A stretch of 64,000 nt of DNA from Draconibacterium sp. (GCA_016705335.1 JADIYN010000007.1:1-64000); one strand, 5' to 3'. Counted from the stretch's first letter, positions 17,957 through 29,008 are shown. The notes: generated by a model not told the origin, from the sequence alone. Made by a program: numbers and translations.

Positions 17957-20473
17957 TCAGTTAATTTTTATCATTGATTTTACGCTTGTTCGAGAACCTG
18001 AAATCATCTCGTAAAAGTAAACACCGTTTTTAAGGTCTTCGCCAATATAGTTTAAAATGTAAATTCCTTTGGGTTTCAGTCCTTCATTTTGTTCAAGAAT
18101 TAATCTGTAATTTATATCATAAAAACGGAATGTTATTTTGTTGAATCCGTCGGATATATATTTGATTGTTGTTGATCTACTGAAAGGATTTGGGAAGTTT
18201 TGATAAAGTATATCTTCAGTTTCGGTTTTGGAAATATCAGATAACCCGGTAGTTGAATAATGAAAGGAATCAGACCAGTTGCTCCATTTTAAATTATTGT
18301 CACGGTATCTTGTTTTTAAATAATTTGATTGTGTATTGAAAAATCTGATTGGAAGATTAGTTGTATAAATATTATTGTCTTTGTTTAAGTCCATAGGCTT
18401 TTGTGAGGGGTCAACTCCGTAGATATTTACTTTTTGAATTAATGTATCAAAAACAACCTCATTATTTTGAGTTCCATCAACAACTTGAATTTGAACTGAC
18501 ATTAAAGAGTCAACACCTTCAAATTGCGAAGTATTTACCTGAACATATTCATTCAAGGTTTCAATATTTTCAATATAAGGAGTATTTGGAGCCGGCTGGT
18601 TCATTTTCTTGTACCATGAATCAATGATTACGCCATTTTTAGGTAAGTCTAAAGTTCCCAAACTAAAAGCTTGGTTTTGCCATGATTTGTTGGCAATGTC
18701 AATTTCGAGAATCTGAAAAACATAATTGCTGATGGAGGTCGTAATTTCGTTAAAATCGTGGTTTTCGCCAGGTGCCCAGGTATCTAAATAACCACCACTG
18801 CCACCACCACAAATAATCCTAAAATCGCCATCCGGATGATCCGATTGAATAGTTCCCCTTTCAAAACCATGCGTATGACCGTAATGTAATTGTTGAACTT
18901 TGCTGTATTTTTTAATAATTGGGAATAAAACATCCCTTACGTAAGCAGTGCCGGCATCTTTTGTGTTTGTGTAATCCCAAAGCTCCGACATTGGCGGATG
19001 ATGATGAAAGAGAAAAATAAAATCAATGCTGTCATTATTCTCAGTTTCTTTCAGTTTTGCATTGAGCCAATTTGATTGAGTTAAACCCTATTCTGCAGTG
19101 ATATTTGTATTGAGTCCTAAAAACAAGGTGTTTCCAACACGCAGTTGAAGTAACTTTTCATTCAAATCAGGAATAAGTGGGTAAGCCGACAATTCATCAA
19201 CTTTAAGATATTGATAAAAGTATTGGCTTTCAACTTCATGGTTGCCGGCAACTACCGTAGTTGGAATGTTGGCAGTTAAAGCTGACAAGGGTTGAAAGAA
19301 TTGCTTGTAATACTGACCGGGTGCATCGCCACTCATTACAACATCTCCGGAATGAATTATTCCTGAAACCTGGTTTTCAATTTCAGCGCCATATAATTCT
19401 GTAATTGTTTTTCTGGCCTGTCTGATAATTTTGCATGCCATAGTAGTGTCAGAACTATGGGTGTCGCTCAACAAAATAAATCTTAATTTTCCGTTATAGT
19501 CATTGGCGGGCAATGTTTTAAACGAATAGGTATTTGAAAAAACATCTCCACTGAAAACTTTGTAAAAATAACGTGTTCCGGGCATTAAAGAAGTTAATTT
19601 AACTGATTGCCAATACAATGGCGAAATTATAAATTCAGATGAACCAGTGGTTTCCAAATTCATATTTGTGGAATCTATTCCATAAATAACTTTAGTGTTT
19701 TGTTGCAAAGTGTCATGCCAGCAAATGGTCATAAATGTTTTTCCCGGACTTTGAATAAAAGGATTCTGAGTTAGTATTTTGGGATTGCTGTGACTAAAAC
19801 CACCCAACTCAAATGCTTCATGGGCAGTTAAAGCTTTGTCCCAAATTGCCAGTTCAGCACAATAAATTAAGCCATCTTCTCCATCTTCGTCAGCGAAAAC
19901 AAGCAATTGATTATCAAGCGAAAACCGTCCGTCGCGATTTTGAATAGTACCATTAATAAATAATTTCCCATCCAGATAAACATTAAACTGGGAACCGTTT
20001 TTTACTGAAATAATTAAACGGTACCATTCATTTGGGGTAACCGAGAAACCGCTGTATCCAACAGCAGCCACTCCAACTTCACCGTTTGGATTTATAAAAA
20101 AGTCGCCATCACTTGAATTGCTTGCATCTGTTTGAAAAAAGCTTCGCCACGCACCATTTTCTGTTATCTTAAAATCAAACTGAAGTGTGTATTCATTTAC
20201 CCTGCTATCTCCGTTTTTTGGTGAAATTGAATGATTCATTTTATAATAACTACCGACACCAATTTGAACTGCACCATTTTCATTTTCAGGTCCTTTTGCC
20301 AAAATATTACTTCCAACAAGGGTCAAGGGCAATCCAAATCCTGTTTCTGATTTGGTCAGATCAATTGGATTGTCGAATTTCCACCAGCCAATTTTTTGTG
20401 GAACAGTCGATTGGGAAAATGTTGTCAGATAAAAAAGGATGAACAACAGAAGCAAAAACGAAATTTTCTTCAT
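17957..20473 (-). CDS. Secreted LamG-metallophosphoesterase with T9SS tail (in-frame stop)
   Basis: Signal peptide MKKISFLLLLFILFYLTTFS, then a LamG/concanavalin-like domain (about 25-230; KIGWWKFDNPIDL ... AELAIWDKAL), a fibronectin-like stretch (about 240-325; KLTSLMPGTRYFYKVFSGD) and a calcineurin-like phosphoesterase: LSDTHSSD, HSGDVVMSGD, AGNHEVE, FLFHHPPMSE and YGHTHGFERG supply the metal ligands. The C-terminus is a type A T9SS sorting domain (NFPNPFSRSTTIKY ... LKNGVYFYEM). Resembles purple acid phosphatase-type enzymes. A TAG at 19090-19088 interrupts the same frame between NTNITAE and GLTQSNWLNA; because domains continue on both sides without a shift, this is a single-base change or error. 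Substrate unknown. Confidence 0.8.
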
Positions 20474-20564
20474 TGAGATTTATTTTTTTTGAAGCAGACT
20501 TATAATTTAATTGTTGTATTGGAACAAATCAACTTCAAAACAAGTTTGTTTTTGAAATGGATAA

Positions 20565-20604
20565 TTTAAAAAGTAAAGAGGATGCTCCAAATTCTGAAGC
20601 ATCC
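20565..20604 (-). terminator. Rho-independent terminator after the LamG gene
   Basis: Minus-strand stem GGATGCT (20604-20598) and AGCATCC (20586-20580) with an 11-nt loop, followed by TCTTTACTTTTT. It lies 29 bp past the stop of the gene starting at 22844 and separates it from the phosphoesterase gene. Confidence 0.7.
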
Positions 20605-20632
20605 CCTAAAATTTATTTATAACACACATTAA

Positions 20633-22844
20633 TTATTGTCGAACAATAATTTTGCGTGTGCCTGAACTGTCTCCGGCTTTCATTTCTACGAAGTAAATCC
20701 CGTTAACACGTTTTTCCGAATTTAATTCGCATGTGTAATTTCCGGCAGTTTTTATGCCTTCGTTTATTACTTTCACTTCTCTTCCTGTAATATCCCGAAC
20801 ATGAAAACTTACATTTCCTGTTTTTCGAACACTATAATTAAATGTTGTTGAACTTTTAAATGGATTGGGGAAATTTTGACTCAAATCATTGCTTTCGTTT
20901 AACTTAATGTCTTTAACTCCAGTAGGAATGGTAGTGGCATTGCCTAACTTCGCAACTTGTTCGTCAGTCAAAACAACATCCCAAATACTTACTTCAGAGC
21001 AAAGAATAGTTCCATCGTCTCCATCATCATCAGCAAACAATAAAAGGTTTTCTCCAAGTGCATATCTTCCGTCAACTGTTTGTCCTGCTGAAGCTAACCA
21101 AGGTTCTCCATCAATAAAAATTTTGAAAAAGTAGCCATTCTTAACAGTAACAACCATGCGATACCAGGTATTTGCAGTAATTGTATTTGTGGTGTAAGTA
21201 GTGGCTTGTGTTCCAATTGAATTGGTCCTATTGATAAAAAGGTCGGCATCTCCTGAGTTTGTTGGTTCAGTTTGAAAAAATGCATGCCAGATTCCTGCTT
21301 CCGGAACTGAAAAATCAATTTGGAGTGTATATTCATTTACCATATAACCATCTCCATTCCCGTACAATCCGTGAATCATTTCAAAGTAACTTCCAAGCCC
21401 CACTTCGGCAGCCAAATTGTAGTTAGCTGGACCGGAAGCCGAATTTATACTGCCATTCAGGATTAAATCTTCGCCGATGGAAGCTTTGCCGATATCAGAA
21501 GCATCATCAAATTTCCACATTCCCATCTTCTCAGGGAGCCGGTTTGAAGGGTCTGTTCCCAGGTCATAAACTTCCTGCTCTGTAAGAGCCACTTCCCAAA
21601 CGCTTATTTCCGAACAAATAATACTTCCATCATCACCATCATCATCAGCAAATAAAAATGTATTGTTGAGCCAGAGCAAATCTTCCGTCAATTTCTTGCC
21701 CATCGCCGTCGAGCCATAGATCGCCATTTAAATAAACCCTGAAAAACTCTCCGTTTTTTACTGTAATAACCATTCTGTACCATTTGTTAGCCTCAATAGC
21801 ATCGCTTGTGTAAGTTGTAGCCTGCGTGCCAATATTGTTTGTTATATTGGCGAACAGATCGGCATCACTGTTATTCGCTGGGTCGGTTTGATAGAAAGCG
21901 TGCCAGATTCCCGACTCTGGTATTAAGAAATCGATTTGAATTGAATATTCGTTTACCATTACTCCGCCACCATTTGGCAGAATACCATTGGTCATGTTCA
22001 AATAACTGCCTACATCAAGTTTAGTAGCTTTGTTTCCTGCATCTGGTCCGTCAACCGATTCCTGGGTGCCAACCAATTGAAGTGGTTCGCCAATCTCAGC
22101 TTTCAATAAATTCGAAGAATCATCAAATTTCCAGGCACCTAATTTGGTTCTAACCGGAACCCGCGCACCGGTTGCGCCTCCCAGCGAAAGTACCTGTAAT
22201 TCATCAAGAGCAACATCCCAAATTCCCAGTTCAGAGCAATTAACTGTAGCATCTTCGCCATCATTGTCAGCAAAGATCAGTAGTTTATCCGCTAGTCCAA
22301 ACCGACCATCTACATCCTGTCCTGCAGCATCAAGCCAAAGAATACCATCGATATAAATCTTATAGAACTCACCGTTTTTAACTGTTACAATCATCCTGTA
22401 CCAGGTATCTGTAGAAATACCTTTTGATGTGTAACCTGTTGCAGAAACTCCAAGCGTATTCGCTTCATTTGAAAACAAATCGGCATCATCATCGTTGTTA
22501 GTTGCTGTTTGAAAAAATGCGTGCCAGATACCTCCTTCAGGAATCGAAAAATCAATTTGAAGTGAATATTCATTTACTGTTGTACCACCTCCATTGGGAG
22601 CAATGCCATGATTCATGATCAAATAATTTCCCAATGTAATTTGGGTTGCTTTATTGTCATCCGATGGACCGGCTACCGATTGTTGCGATGCTACAATAAA
22701 AAGGGGTTCGCCAATTTCGGCTTTCACCAGATTTGACGAATCTTCAAACTTCCACCAACCTTTTCGATCAGGGATTTGAGCATTTGCTGATAGATTTATC
22801 ACAAATGCAAAAAGCATTGTAAAAAGTAAAAATTTGGATTTCAT
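20633..22844 (-). CDS. Secreted triple-LamG protein with T9SS sorting domain (one frameshift)
   Basis: Signal peptide MKSKFLLFTMLFAFVINLSANA. Three successive LamG-like domains of about 215 residues follow, each with a GxWKF(E/D)D start, an IWHAF(F/Y)QT strand, a WYRM(V/I)(V/I)TVKNG(E/Y)F strand and a (D/N)DG(E/D)D...CSE(L/I/V)(G/S)IWDVAL end. The acidic DDDGDDG loops suggest calcium binding. The C-terminus is a T9SS type A domain (NFPNPFKSSTTFNYSV ... NGIYFVEMKAGD). A frame break near 21680, in the second repeat, splits the ORF; about 735 codons in total. No catalytic domain is visible, so a binding, adhesion or scaffold role is inferred. Its LamG unit is closely related to that of the adjacent phosphoesterase. 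Confidence 0.8.
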
Positions 22845-23139
22845 AATTGTAAATATTAATGTATTGTTGTTAATGTGTAATATGTAACTGTTTGATTAAT
22901 TGTAATGTGTCAATGATGTTTTCAGTCGAAAAATGTGGAATCAAATTTTAAATGAACGCGACATTGATTTTAAAAATTAATGTGCTGAAAGTTAGGGAAA
23001 ATTGTTTGACAGTTGTTCTGAAAACGATATAAAAAAGCATATGTCAGGAAAAAAATTGGACCGTCAAATATTTCCGCAAATAAAAAAGCCACCAAATCTT
23101 TTTAGAAAGGGCAGCTTAATTTATTTATGGTAATTGTTT
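22845..23139. other. Intergenic region, 295 bp, no feature recognised
   Basis: A/T-rich DNA between the triple-LamG gene start and the end of the PEPCK-like gene. I see no consensus promoter, hairpin or ORF of note; it must hold the promoter for the LamG gene. Confidence 0.4.
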
Positions 23140-26100
23140 TTATTTCCACTTAAACAGTGGATCAGCACCGATTGTACCAACCAGGTTTTGTATATACTTT
23201 TCTGATTCGATAAATTTTAACTCATTTTTGGCTTTCTCAATCCGTTTGGCAATTTGCATTTCTGCTGTCAGGGTTTCGTTGTTTGCATGTGCCATAAAAT
23301 CGGTTAAATAAGCAATTTGCTTTTTCATGAATACAGAATCTTTGGTTTGTTTAAGCAAAAGTCGCTGCTTGTACCAATCTGTTTGAAGCACATTATCCCG
23401 ATCAAATTGTTTTCTTAAATCGGGGTGGCTTAAATCTTTACCTTCGTAATTACCGAATGCCATTATATGGAGCAATATTTTTAGCGGATGTATTGCTGAA
23501 TCAACACTTCCTTCTTCGAAATATTGCAGTGCAACTTTCTGCTGGGCTTCAACGATATTGTTTATTCCATCAACATATTCCTCCATTCCCTGAAGTTCGG
23601 GCTTGAGCATCTTTTCATTAAAAACTGCCAATGGCTCATCAAATAGTCGGTTCATACAACGAAATGCAAAGTTTTTGGTTATACGATAACCTAAACGGCT
23701 TGCCAGTATCATTTTTCCATCGTATTCAAAATCTTCCAGTTTCTCAAGGCAGTTATTTTTAATTAAAAGTTTGGCATCACGATCTTCCGGTACAAGCCGG
23801 GCCCATATTTCCGGTATTAAAATGCTGATATCGTGATCGAACCGTTTCTCCTGTCCAATATAACCAGCGGCAGAACTAAAGCCCTGATATTCGGACAGAA
23901 TATAAGAAAGCAGTGCATTATTTAAGTCGGTTGTGGGAACCAGCATATTAAACGGGCCCTTTGTCAAAGCTCCTTCCGATCCGGCTCCGGTAGTTGAAGG
24001 CGATTTTCCGGTAAGGCTGCAAATGAAATCCATAAACAACTCAGGAATTTCCTGGTAATGAATCGGGTTGTACACGCTCAAAGATCTGATCCCGGCTTTT
24101 TTATTTGCCGGATTATTTCTTCTGCCGGGAAGAACAGCATTTACAGGAAAATGCGCTGCTTTTTCAGAATCGATTTTTCGGTGCAGCCTTATTCCAATTT
24201 CGGCTAAATAGGTTGCCTGAGTTTCATCCTTAAAAATATTTCGCTGCAAATAACGTGGGTTGTTTGTAGGTATTCCATCAACAATTCTTGTGTGTGATGG
24301 AGCAACAAAATAACAATCCTTTTCACCTTCAACAACGCGTGTTATAAGTTTTTGAACCGGCCCGGTGTATTGATCAAAACTGATAGCATCATCATATAAA
24401 TCAATGGCATCTTTTTTTGTGAGCGGTTCATAGTTGGTAAGAAAAGTGTTGTTTGATACAATATCTGCCTCTGAATCTTTATCATATCCACGAATTATTG
24501 CTTCGTCGGGTCGCTGAAAAAGATAACTTTCGCAATTGGCTACCAACTTCACACTTTTATTGGAATATTCAGGATTAAGATTGTTGAGTTGGTTTGCCGG
24601 CAATGTAATTGTTGCTGAAATGTCGTCTTCCATCTGAATTTTTTCGCTTGGAACAAAATCAGACCTCAGCTTGTGGATATACCATTTTCCTTCGGGACTA
24701 AAACCAATGCGGACATAACTGGCAACAATTTTATTGTGTTTGTAACGAAGAGAATTACCGCTTCTGCCGTTTACAATTTCAACATTTAGATGTTCTTTCC
24801 ACGACCCTTTGTCCTGCTGGCTGCGATACATTCTTTTAATATATAAGGCCAAAGTCCGGATATATGCAGGAATGCTTTCAATAAATTCGTTGTATTCATC
24901 GGTGTATTGATCGGAAGGAGTTAGCAATTTTACGGCAGAACCTAAAGTCCGCTCGGGACTTAAAAATGGCCTCGATGGGGTTGCATCGGGATAAATCGTT
25001 TTCCACCGGTGCGAGTAATCATAATTGATAAGAATATCTGCTTTTTTTGAATCTTCTTCCAAATCGCGGATATAAAAGGTGCCATATTTTATTGCATTTT
25101 GCATAGACTTTGAAATCTCTGACTTGCCTCCACCCGATACTGTACTTGGTTTATGGCAGAACATTCCTTCGGGAGCAGTGTCAATAATTCGCCAAAGGGG
25201 TTGTTCCGGGTGTTTCACCAATTGAAATTTATGACCGGAAGGGTGCACATAGGTTTTTTTTGGCGAAAGTTTTAAATTCTGTTTAACATCATTGTGTTCC
25301 CAACTAATTGAGTTTTGTTCAATTTTAATGTCTGCATTTTCAGGAATGTAAATTATATCAGGGTATTTTTTGTCGATCGCATAGTTTTCAGGTTGCACTT
25401 CAATTCTTTCACCTAAAAGTTTTTTGACCTCCTGAAAAGAATATTTCTGTTTAAATTTAGCTGTAAATGGTTTCCCATATACAGTATCTCCCATTATTCC
25501 CCTCGGAAATGCAATTGCACCCCCGGAATGTTCTTCTTCAACCAGACCAAATAAATTGGCAGAATAGCTAATTTGCGTTTTTATCTCCTTTTTTGAATAG
25601 CCGTAGTAATTATCGGCAATTAAAGTAACCACAACACCGCGTTCATCCCTGCAGGTAATTTTGAAGGCATTACCGTCATTATAAAGTTCATCTTCATCTT
25701 TCCAGCACATTCCATCTTTTCTTTGCCTTTCTGTAGCATCGTTAAAATGAAGTAAGCCAACGTCTTTCTTTTTTAAGCTGGCAAGCTGAGGTGCGAGGAT
25801 AATACAGCCAGTGTGACCGGTCCAGTGTTCAAAGTCGAGAGCGGCGTCGTTTTGAGCGAGATTCTGATCGCCGGCATTTCCAAAAATTGTTTCCACAAAG
25901 TCGAGGTTACTTACCAAGCTTCCGGGAGCAAAAAATCGAACTTCAAGACTTTTTTTACTGATTATTCCTTTTACTTCGGGGCAAACTACCGGGCGAAGTA
26001 ATAACGAAACCATAACTTTCGCTTTATTTTCCTGGTTGGCTGTAAAAGGCAAAATATTGATCTGGTCGCTTGGGTGCAGTGCTTCGTGAAGTAAATTGGC

Positions 26101-26619
26101 AAAAGCGATTTTTGGCACTTCAATCTTATCGTAAGCAACTGGTAATCCACCTTCAACAATATGAAAAGTGCCTTTTGTAGTTCGTTTATCTTTGGCAGGA
26201 TTATTTAAAATGCCCTGTTTTAAACGATAGGAACTTAGCAATTCATTCTTGAAAGTATCTCCATTTGGAGGTAAACTAATTTCACGTGCCAGACCGGGTT
26301 CGTTTAAAACGAATGTGGTTGCAGGCAAACGATAAGGTTTTTCAAAATTCAAATCTTTTAAATAGTCGTCAAAGAAATTTTGAATTCGCGTGTCAACCGG
26401 CGATAAATGATCTGAAAGTAATCGCGTTTTTTCACGGAAACTATTTATTAAACCTTCAGTTAGATTACTGAACCGGTCGTTTGATAATTTAGTGCTGTCA
26501 TCGGTTTCATTTATAAATGTTGGTTGTCCAATTGATGCCAGCTGGAGATTTATGTATTGAATCATTTCTCTCCTGTCTTTTTTTTTGATTCTGGGTTGAA
26601 TCTTTCCGTCGTTATTCAT
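23140..26619 (-). CDS. Probable PPi-dependent phosphoenolpyruvate carboxykinase (large, about 1160 aa)
   Basis: 1159 aa from ATG 26619 (MNNDGKIQPRIKKKDRRE), soluble, frame intact. Size and motifs recall the PPi-type PEPCK family of Entamoeba and Propionibacterium (about 1130-1180 aa), which interconverts oxaloacetate + PPi and PEP + CO2 + Pi. Suggestive stretches: VHPSGHKFQLVKHPEQPLWR (about 461-480), then KPSTVSGGGKSEISKSM (493-509) as a Gly-Lys-Ser phosphate-binding loop, and TGAGSEGALTKGPFNMLVP further on. There is no resemblance in length to ATP- or GTP-type PEPCK. The identification rests on recalled family traits, not a search. It stands alone, transcribed away from the DUF4494 gene. 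Confidence 0.62.
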   Translation of the reverse strand: MNNDGKIQPRIKKKDRREMIQYINLQLASIGQPTFINETDDSTKLSNDRFSNLTEGLINSFREKTRLLSDHLSPVDTRIQNFFDDYLKDLNFEKPYRLPATTFVLNEPGLAREISLPPNGDTFKNELLSSYRLKQGILNNPAKDKRTTKGTFHIVEGGLPVAYDKIEVPKIAFANLLHEALHPSDQINILPFTANQENKAKVMVSLLLRPVVCPEVKGIISKKSLEVRFFAPGSLVSNLDFVETIFGNAGDQNLAQNDAALDFEHWTGHTGCIILAPQLASLKKKDVGLLHFNDATERQRKDGMCWKDEDELYNDGNAFKITCRDERGVVVTLIADNYYGYSKKEIKTQISYSANLFGLVEEEHSGGAIAFPRGIMGDTVYGKPFTAKFKQKYSFQEVKKLLGERIEVQPENYAIDKKYPDIIYIPENADIKIEQNSISWEHNDVKQNLKLSPKKTYVHPSGHKFQLVKHPEQPLWRIIDTAPEGMFCHKPSTVSGGGKSEISKSMQNAIKYGTFYIRDLEEDSKKADILINYDYSHRWKTIYPDATPSRPFLSPERTLGSAVKLLTPSDQYTDEYNEFIESIPAYIRTLALYIKRMYRSQQDKGSWKEHLNVEIVNGRSGNSLRYKHNKIVASYVRIGFSPEGKWYIHKLRSDFVPSEKIQMEDDISATITLPANQLNNLNPEYSNKSVKLVANCESYLFQRPDEAIIRGYDKDSEADIVSNNTFLTNYEPLTKKDAIDLYDDAISFDQYTGPVQKLITRVVEGEKDCYFVAPSHTRIVDGIPTNNPRYLQRNIFKDETQATYLAEIGIRLHRKIDSEKAAHFPVNAVLPGRRNNPANKKAGIRSLSVYNPIHYQEIPELFMDFICSLTGKSPSTTGAGSEGALTKGPFNMLVPTTDLNNALLSYILSEYQGFSSAAGYIGQEKRFDHDISILIPEIWARLVPEDRDAKLLIKNNCLEKLEDFEYDGKMILASRLGYRITKNFAFRCMNRLFDEPLAVFNEKMLKPELQGMEEYVDGINNIVEAQQKVALQYFEEGSVDSAIHPLKILLHIMAFGNYEGKDLSHPDLRKQFDRDNVLQTDWYKQRLLLKQTKDSVFMKKQIAYLTDFMAHANNETLTAEMQIAKRIEKAKNELKFIESEKYIQNLVGTIGADPLFKWK

Positions 26620-26892
26620 TGCTGTCAATTTTATAATGATTGTACTAATTTATGGAATAAAGAATTATAACTGGGAAAGAAGATACAATAACCAGTTGAA
26701 AACTGAAAAATTAGGGTAAGATTAACCTCGGGATGGAAAGTGAAACATACAATTATACCTTATTCATTTAACTGAAAATATAATAAAGCGCTCAAATACA
26801 ATCATATCAATCCAATCGATACAACGTCAATACAATTCAATCCGCTTATTGAATTTGTTCTTGAAATAAAAGGATAAGAAAGCGATCAGAGT

Positions 26893-27423
26893 TTATTCCT
26901 GATCCTCTTCATACGGATTTTTACCATCTGTGAATATCGGATTTTCTTCTTTTTTTACAGGAACAAATCCTTCAGGTATCAAAGAATCGCCTGGAACATA
27001 AGGAAAAACGTCAACGATTGTGCTCACGGTAATTGCTGAAACTACATAAGGTATAACAAGAAATGAAAGACTTTCGGCTAAACGATCAAGCGCTTCCTGG
27101 ATATCATCGGCCATTACAAGATAATAGGCACGCAACTTTTTTTCTTTGCCTGCTTCTTCATCAACAGTTACAAGGTTAATTGTTGCTTTAAACCACCATT
27201 CGCCGGCTTCGAAAGGAAAAACTTCGGCAATCCGGGACTTTTTAATATCGACTATTTGAAATTCACCACCTTTGACCGATTGTTGCATTTGGCGAATTAT
27301 GCGGGTTTCGGCATCAGTATATGAAACTGCATCAAGCAGAAAATTTTCGGTTACCATTTGCTCGTTTCCGCTTTGCGCAACTTTATTGTATTTTACTTTG
27401 CTTTCGAACCAGGTTTGCATCAT
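26893..27423 (-). CDS. DUF4494 domain-containing protein
   Basis: 176 aa. The sequence MQTWFESKVKYNKVAQSGNE ... VTENFLLDAVSYTDAETRI is typical of DUF4494, a small Bacteroidota family; EVFPFEAGEWWFKATINLVT and the C-terminal acidic tail (ENPIFTDGKNPYEEDQE) follow. No signal peptide or catalytic motif is seen; function unknown. The start is one of two adjacent ATGs. It is flanked upstream by two strong hairpins (27515-27547, 27668-27697), so it is probably transcribed alone. Confidence 0.75.
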   Translation of the reverse strand: MMQTWFESKVKYNKVAQSGNEQMVTENFLLDAVSYTDAETRIIRQMQQSVKGGEFQIVDIKKSRIAEVFPFEAGEWWFKATINLVTVDEEAGKEKKLRAYYLVMADDIQEALDRLAESLSFLVIPYVVSAITVSTIVDVFPYVPGDSLIPEGFVPVKKEENPIFTDGKNPYEEDQE

Positions 27424-27514
27424 GACTTTTTTTTTATAAGAGCGTAAAAGTAAATTTATTCAATTTACAGTTACCTAAATTGACAGATTTTTCTCCATTA
27501 ATTTTTCAACATAA

Positions 27515-27547
27515 AAAAACCGGCTACTTTGCGGTATGCCGGTTTTT
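27515..27547. terminator. Symmetric hairpin in the amtB-DUF4494 spacer
   Basis: AAAAACCGGC (27515-27524) pairs with GCCGGTTTTT (27538-27547) across a 13-nt loop; A and T tracts on both sides would let it work in either direction. It is the second hairpin after amtB. The 50 bp beyond it repeat the word AAACTAA several times. Confidence 0.6.
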
Positions 27548-27667
27548 GTCAAACTAAAACTAAACTAACAAACTAAACTAACACAACATATTTTGGTTAA
27601 TTGTATGTTAGGGGTTTTATGTCGGTTAAATTGAATTGATTTTAAAATAGAACTGAAAGGTTTTCAG

Positions 27668-27697
27668 AAAAAGCCCGCCTCGCTTGGCGGGCTTTTT
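27668..27697 (-). terminator. amtB: Rho-independent terminator of the amtB operon
   Basis: A 12-bp stem, AAAAAGCCCGCC (27668-27679) with GGCGGGCTTTTT (27686-27697), 6-nt loop, ending in a T tract on the minus strand 34 bp past the amtB stop. Confidence 0.85.
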
Positions 27698-27730
27698 ACA
27701 GACAGCTACAGACATAAACGATATGGAAGG

Positions 27731-28987
27731 TTAATTGTAAGCGGTTTCACCGTGTTCGTAAATATCAAGTCCTTCTTCTTCGATACGTTTTGGAACACGC
27801 AACCCAACAGTTGCTTTTAATATTTTAAACAGTATAAATCCGGTTGCTCCAGCCCATGCTGCTACGCTTATTACTCCTATTAACTGTGTAACAAGTAATG
27901 CAGTTCCATGGCCATATAAAAGACCGCCTGATTCGGAGAAGAATCCAACCAAAATAGTTCCAAGCGCTCCACAAATGCCGCGCACGGACACTGCACCGAC
28001 TGGATCATCAATTTCAAGAGCGTTATCAATAAACGTAACTGCAAAAACAAGCACTGTTCCTGCAATGAGTCCGATGAGGATTGCTCCTGTTGGAGTTACA
28101 GCAGCACAGCCGGCAGTAACTCCAACTAAACCGGCCAAAGCGCCGTTTAATGCGAAACTTAAACTTGGTTTTCCCCATTTAATCCAACTGATTAATAATC
28201 CGGCTAAGGCACCTGCAGCTCCAGCCATGTTAGTTGTTATGAAAATATGTGAGATAGCGGTTGCATTAGCTGACCCTGAAGCGGCTAATTGTGATCCGGG
28301 ATTAAATCCAAACCAACCAATCCACAGAATGAAAACTCCTAAAGTTCCCAAGACCATATTGTGACCAGGTATTGCATTTACTTTTTTGCCATTGTACTTA
28401 CCTAAACGTGGTCCCAAAGCTAATGTTCCCGTGAGAGCAACAACGCCTCCTACCATGTGTACAACCGTTGATCCGGCAAAATCGACAAATGGTGTTGATA
28501 GTTGGGATAACCATCCACCACCCCAGATCCAGTGACCTGAAACCGGATAGATTACTGCTGAAATAATAAGTGAAAAAAGCAGGTAAGATTTAAACTCAGT
28601 ACGTTCGGCCATTGCGCCTGATACAATTGTTGCAGCAGTGGCAGCAAATACAGTTTGGAAGATAAGAAAGGCTTCAGCAGGAATACCACCTGTCCAACCA
28701 TTCTTAAAGAATAAGTCGGGAGTACCGATAATTCCGGAAATGTCGGTTCCAAACATCAGTCCAAAACCAAGAACCCAGAAAATAATTGAACCTACTGCAA
28801 AGTCCATCAGGTTCTTATAAAGAATATTTACTGTGTTTTTCGCACGGGTAAATCCGGCTTCAACTAAGGCAAATCCTGCTTGCATAAAGAATACTAATGC
28901 CGCGGTTACCAATACCCAAACAGTATCTATTGATCGAGCCATATCCGTTGCGGATTGGGCTAAAGATGTGAGTGTTACTTCGTCCAT
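27731..28987 (-). CDS. amtB: Ammonium transporter AmtB
   Basis: 418 aa inner-membrane channel with about eleven hydrophobic helices. Motifs: WVLVTAALVFFMQAGFALVEAGF at the N-terminus, SGHWIWGGGWLS, VHMVGGVVALTGTLALGPR (first pore His region), NMVLGTLGVFILWIGWFGFNPGS and a C-terminal tail EEEGLDIYEHGETAYN, the end that contacts PII. Frame intact. It is last in the order porin - PII - amtB, 21 bp after the PII gene, which supports ammonium uptake gated by the PII protein. A strong terminator follows. Confidence 0.95.
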   Translation of the reverse strand: MDEVTLTSLAQSATDMARSIDTVWVLVTAALVFFMQAGFALVEAGFTRAKNTVNILYKNLMDFAVGSIIFWVLGFGLMFGTDISGIIGTPDLFFKNGWTGGIPAEAFLIFQTVFAATAATIVSGAMAERTEFKSYLLFSLIISAVIYPVSGHWIWGGGWLSQLSTPFVDFAGSTVVHMVGGVVALTGTLALGPRLGKYNGKKVNAIPGHNMVLGTLGVFILWIGWFGFNPGSQLAASGSANATAISHIFITTNMAGAAGALAGLLISWIKWGKPSLSFALNGALAGLVGVTAGCAAVTPTGAILIGLIAGTVLVFAVTFIDNALEIDDPVGAVSVRGICGALGTILVGFFSESGGLLYGHGTALLVTQLIGVISVAAWAGATGFILFKILKATVGLRVPKRIEEEGLDIYEHGETAYN

Positions 28988-29008
28988 GATAATTAATTTT
29001 CAGTTATT

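Noticed and set aside
17957..18991. The 3' half of the phosphoesterase as a separate gene
   Set aside because: It lacks a signal peptide and half of the metal ligands; the frame is continuous with the upstream ORF apart from one TAG.
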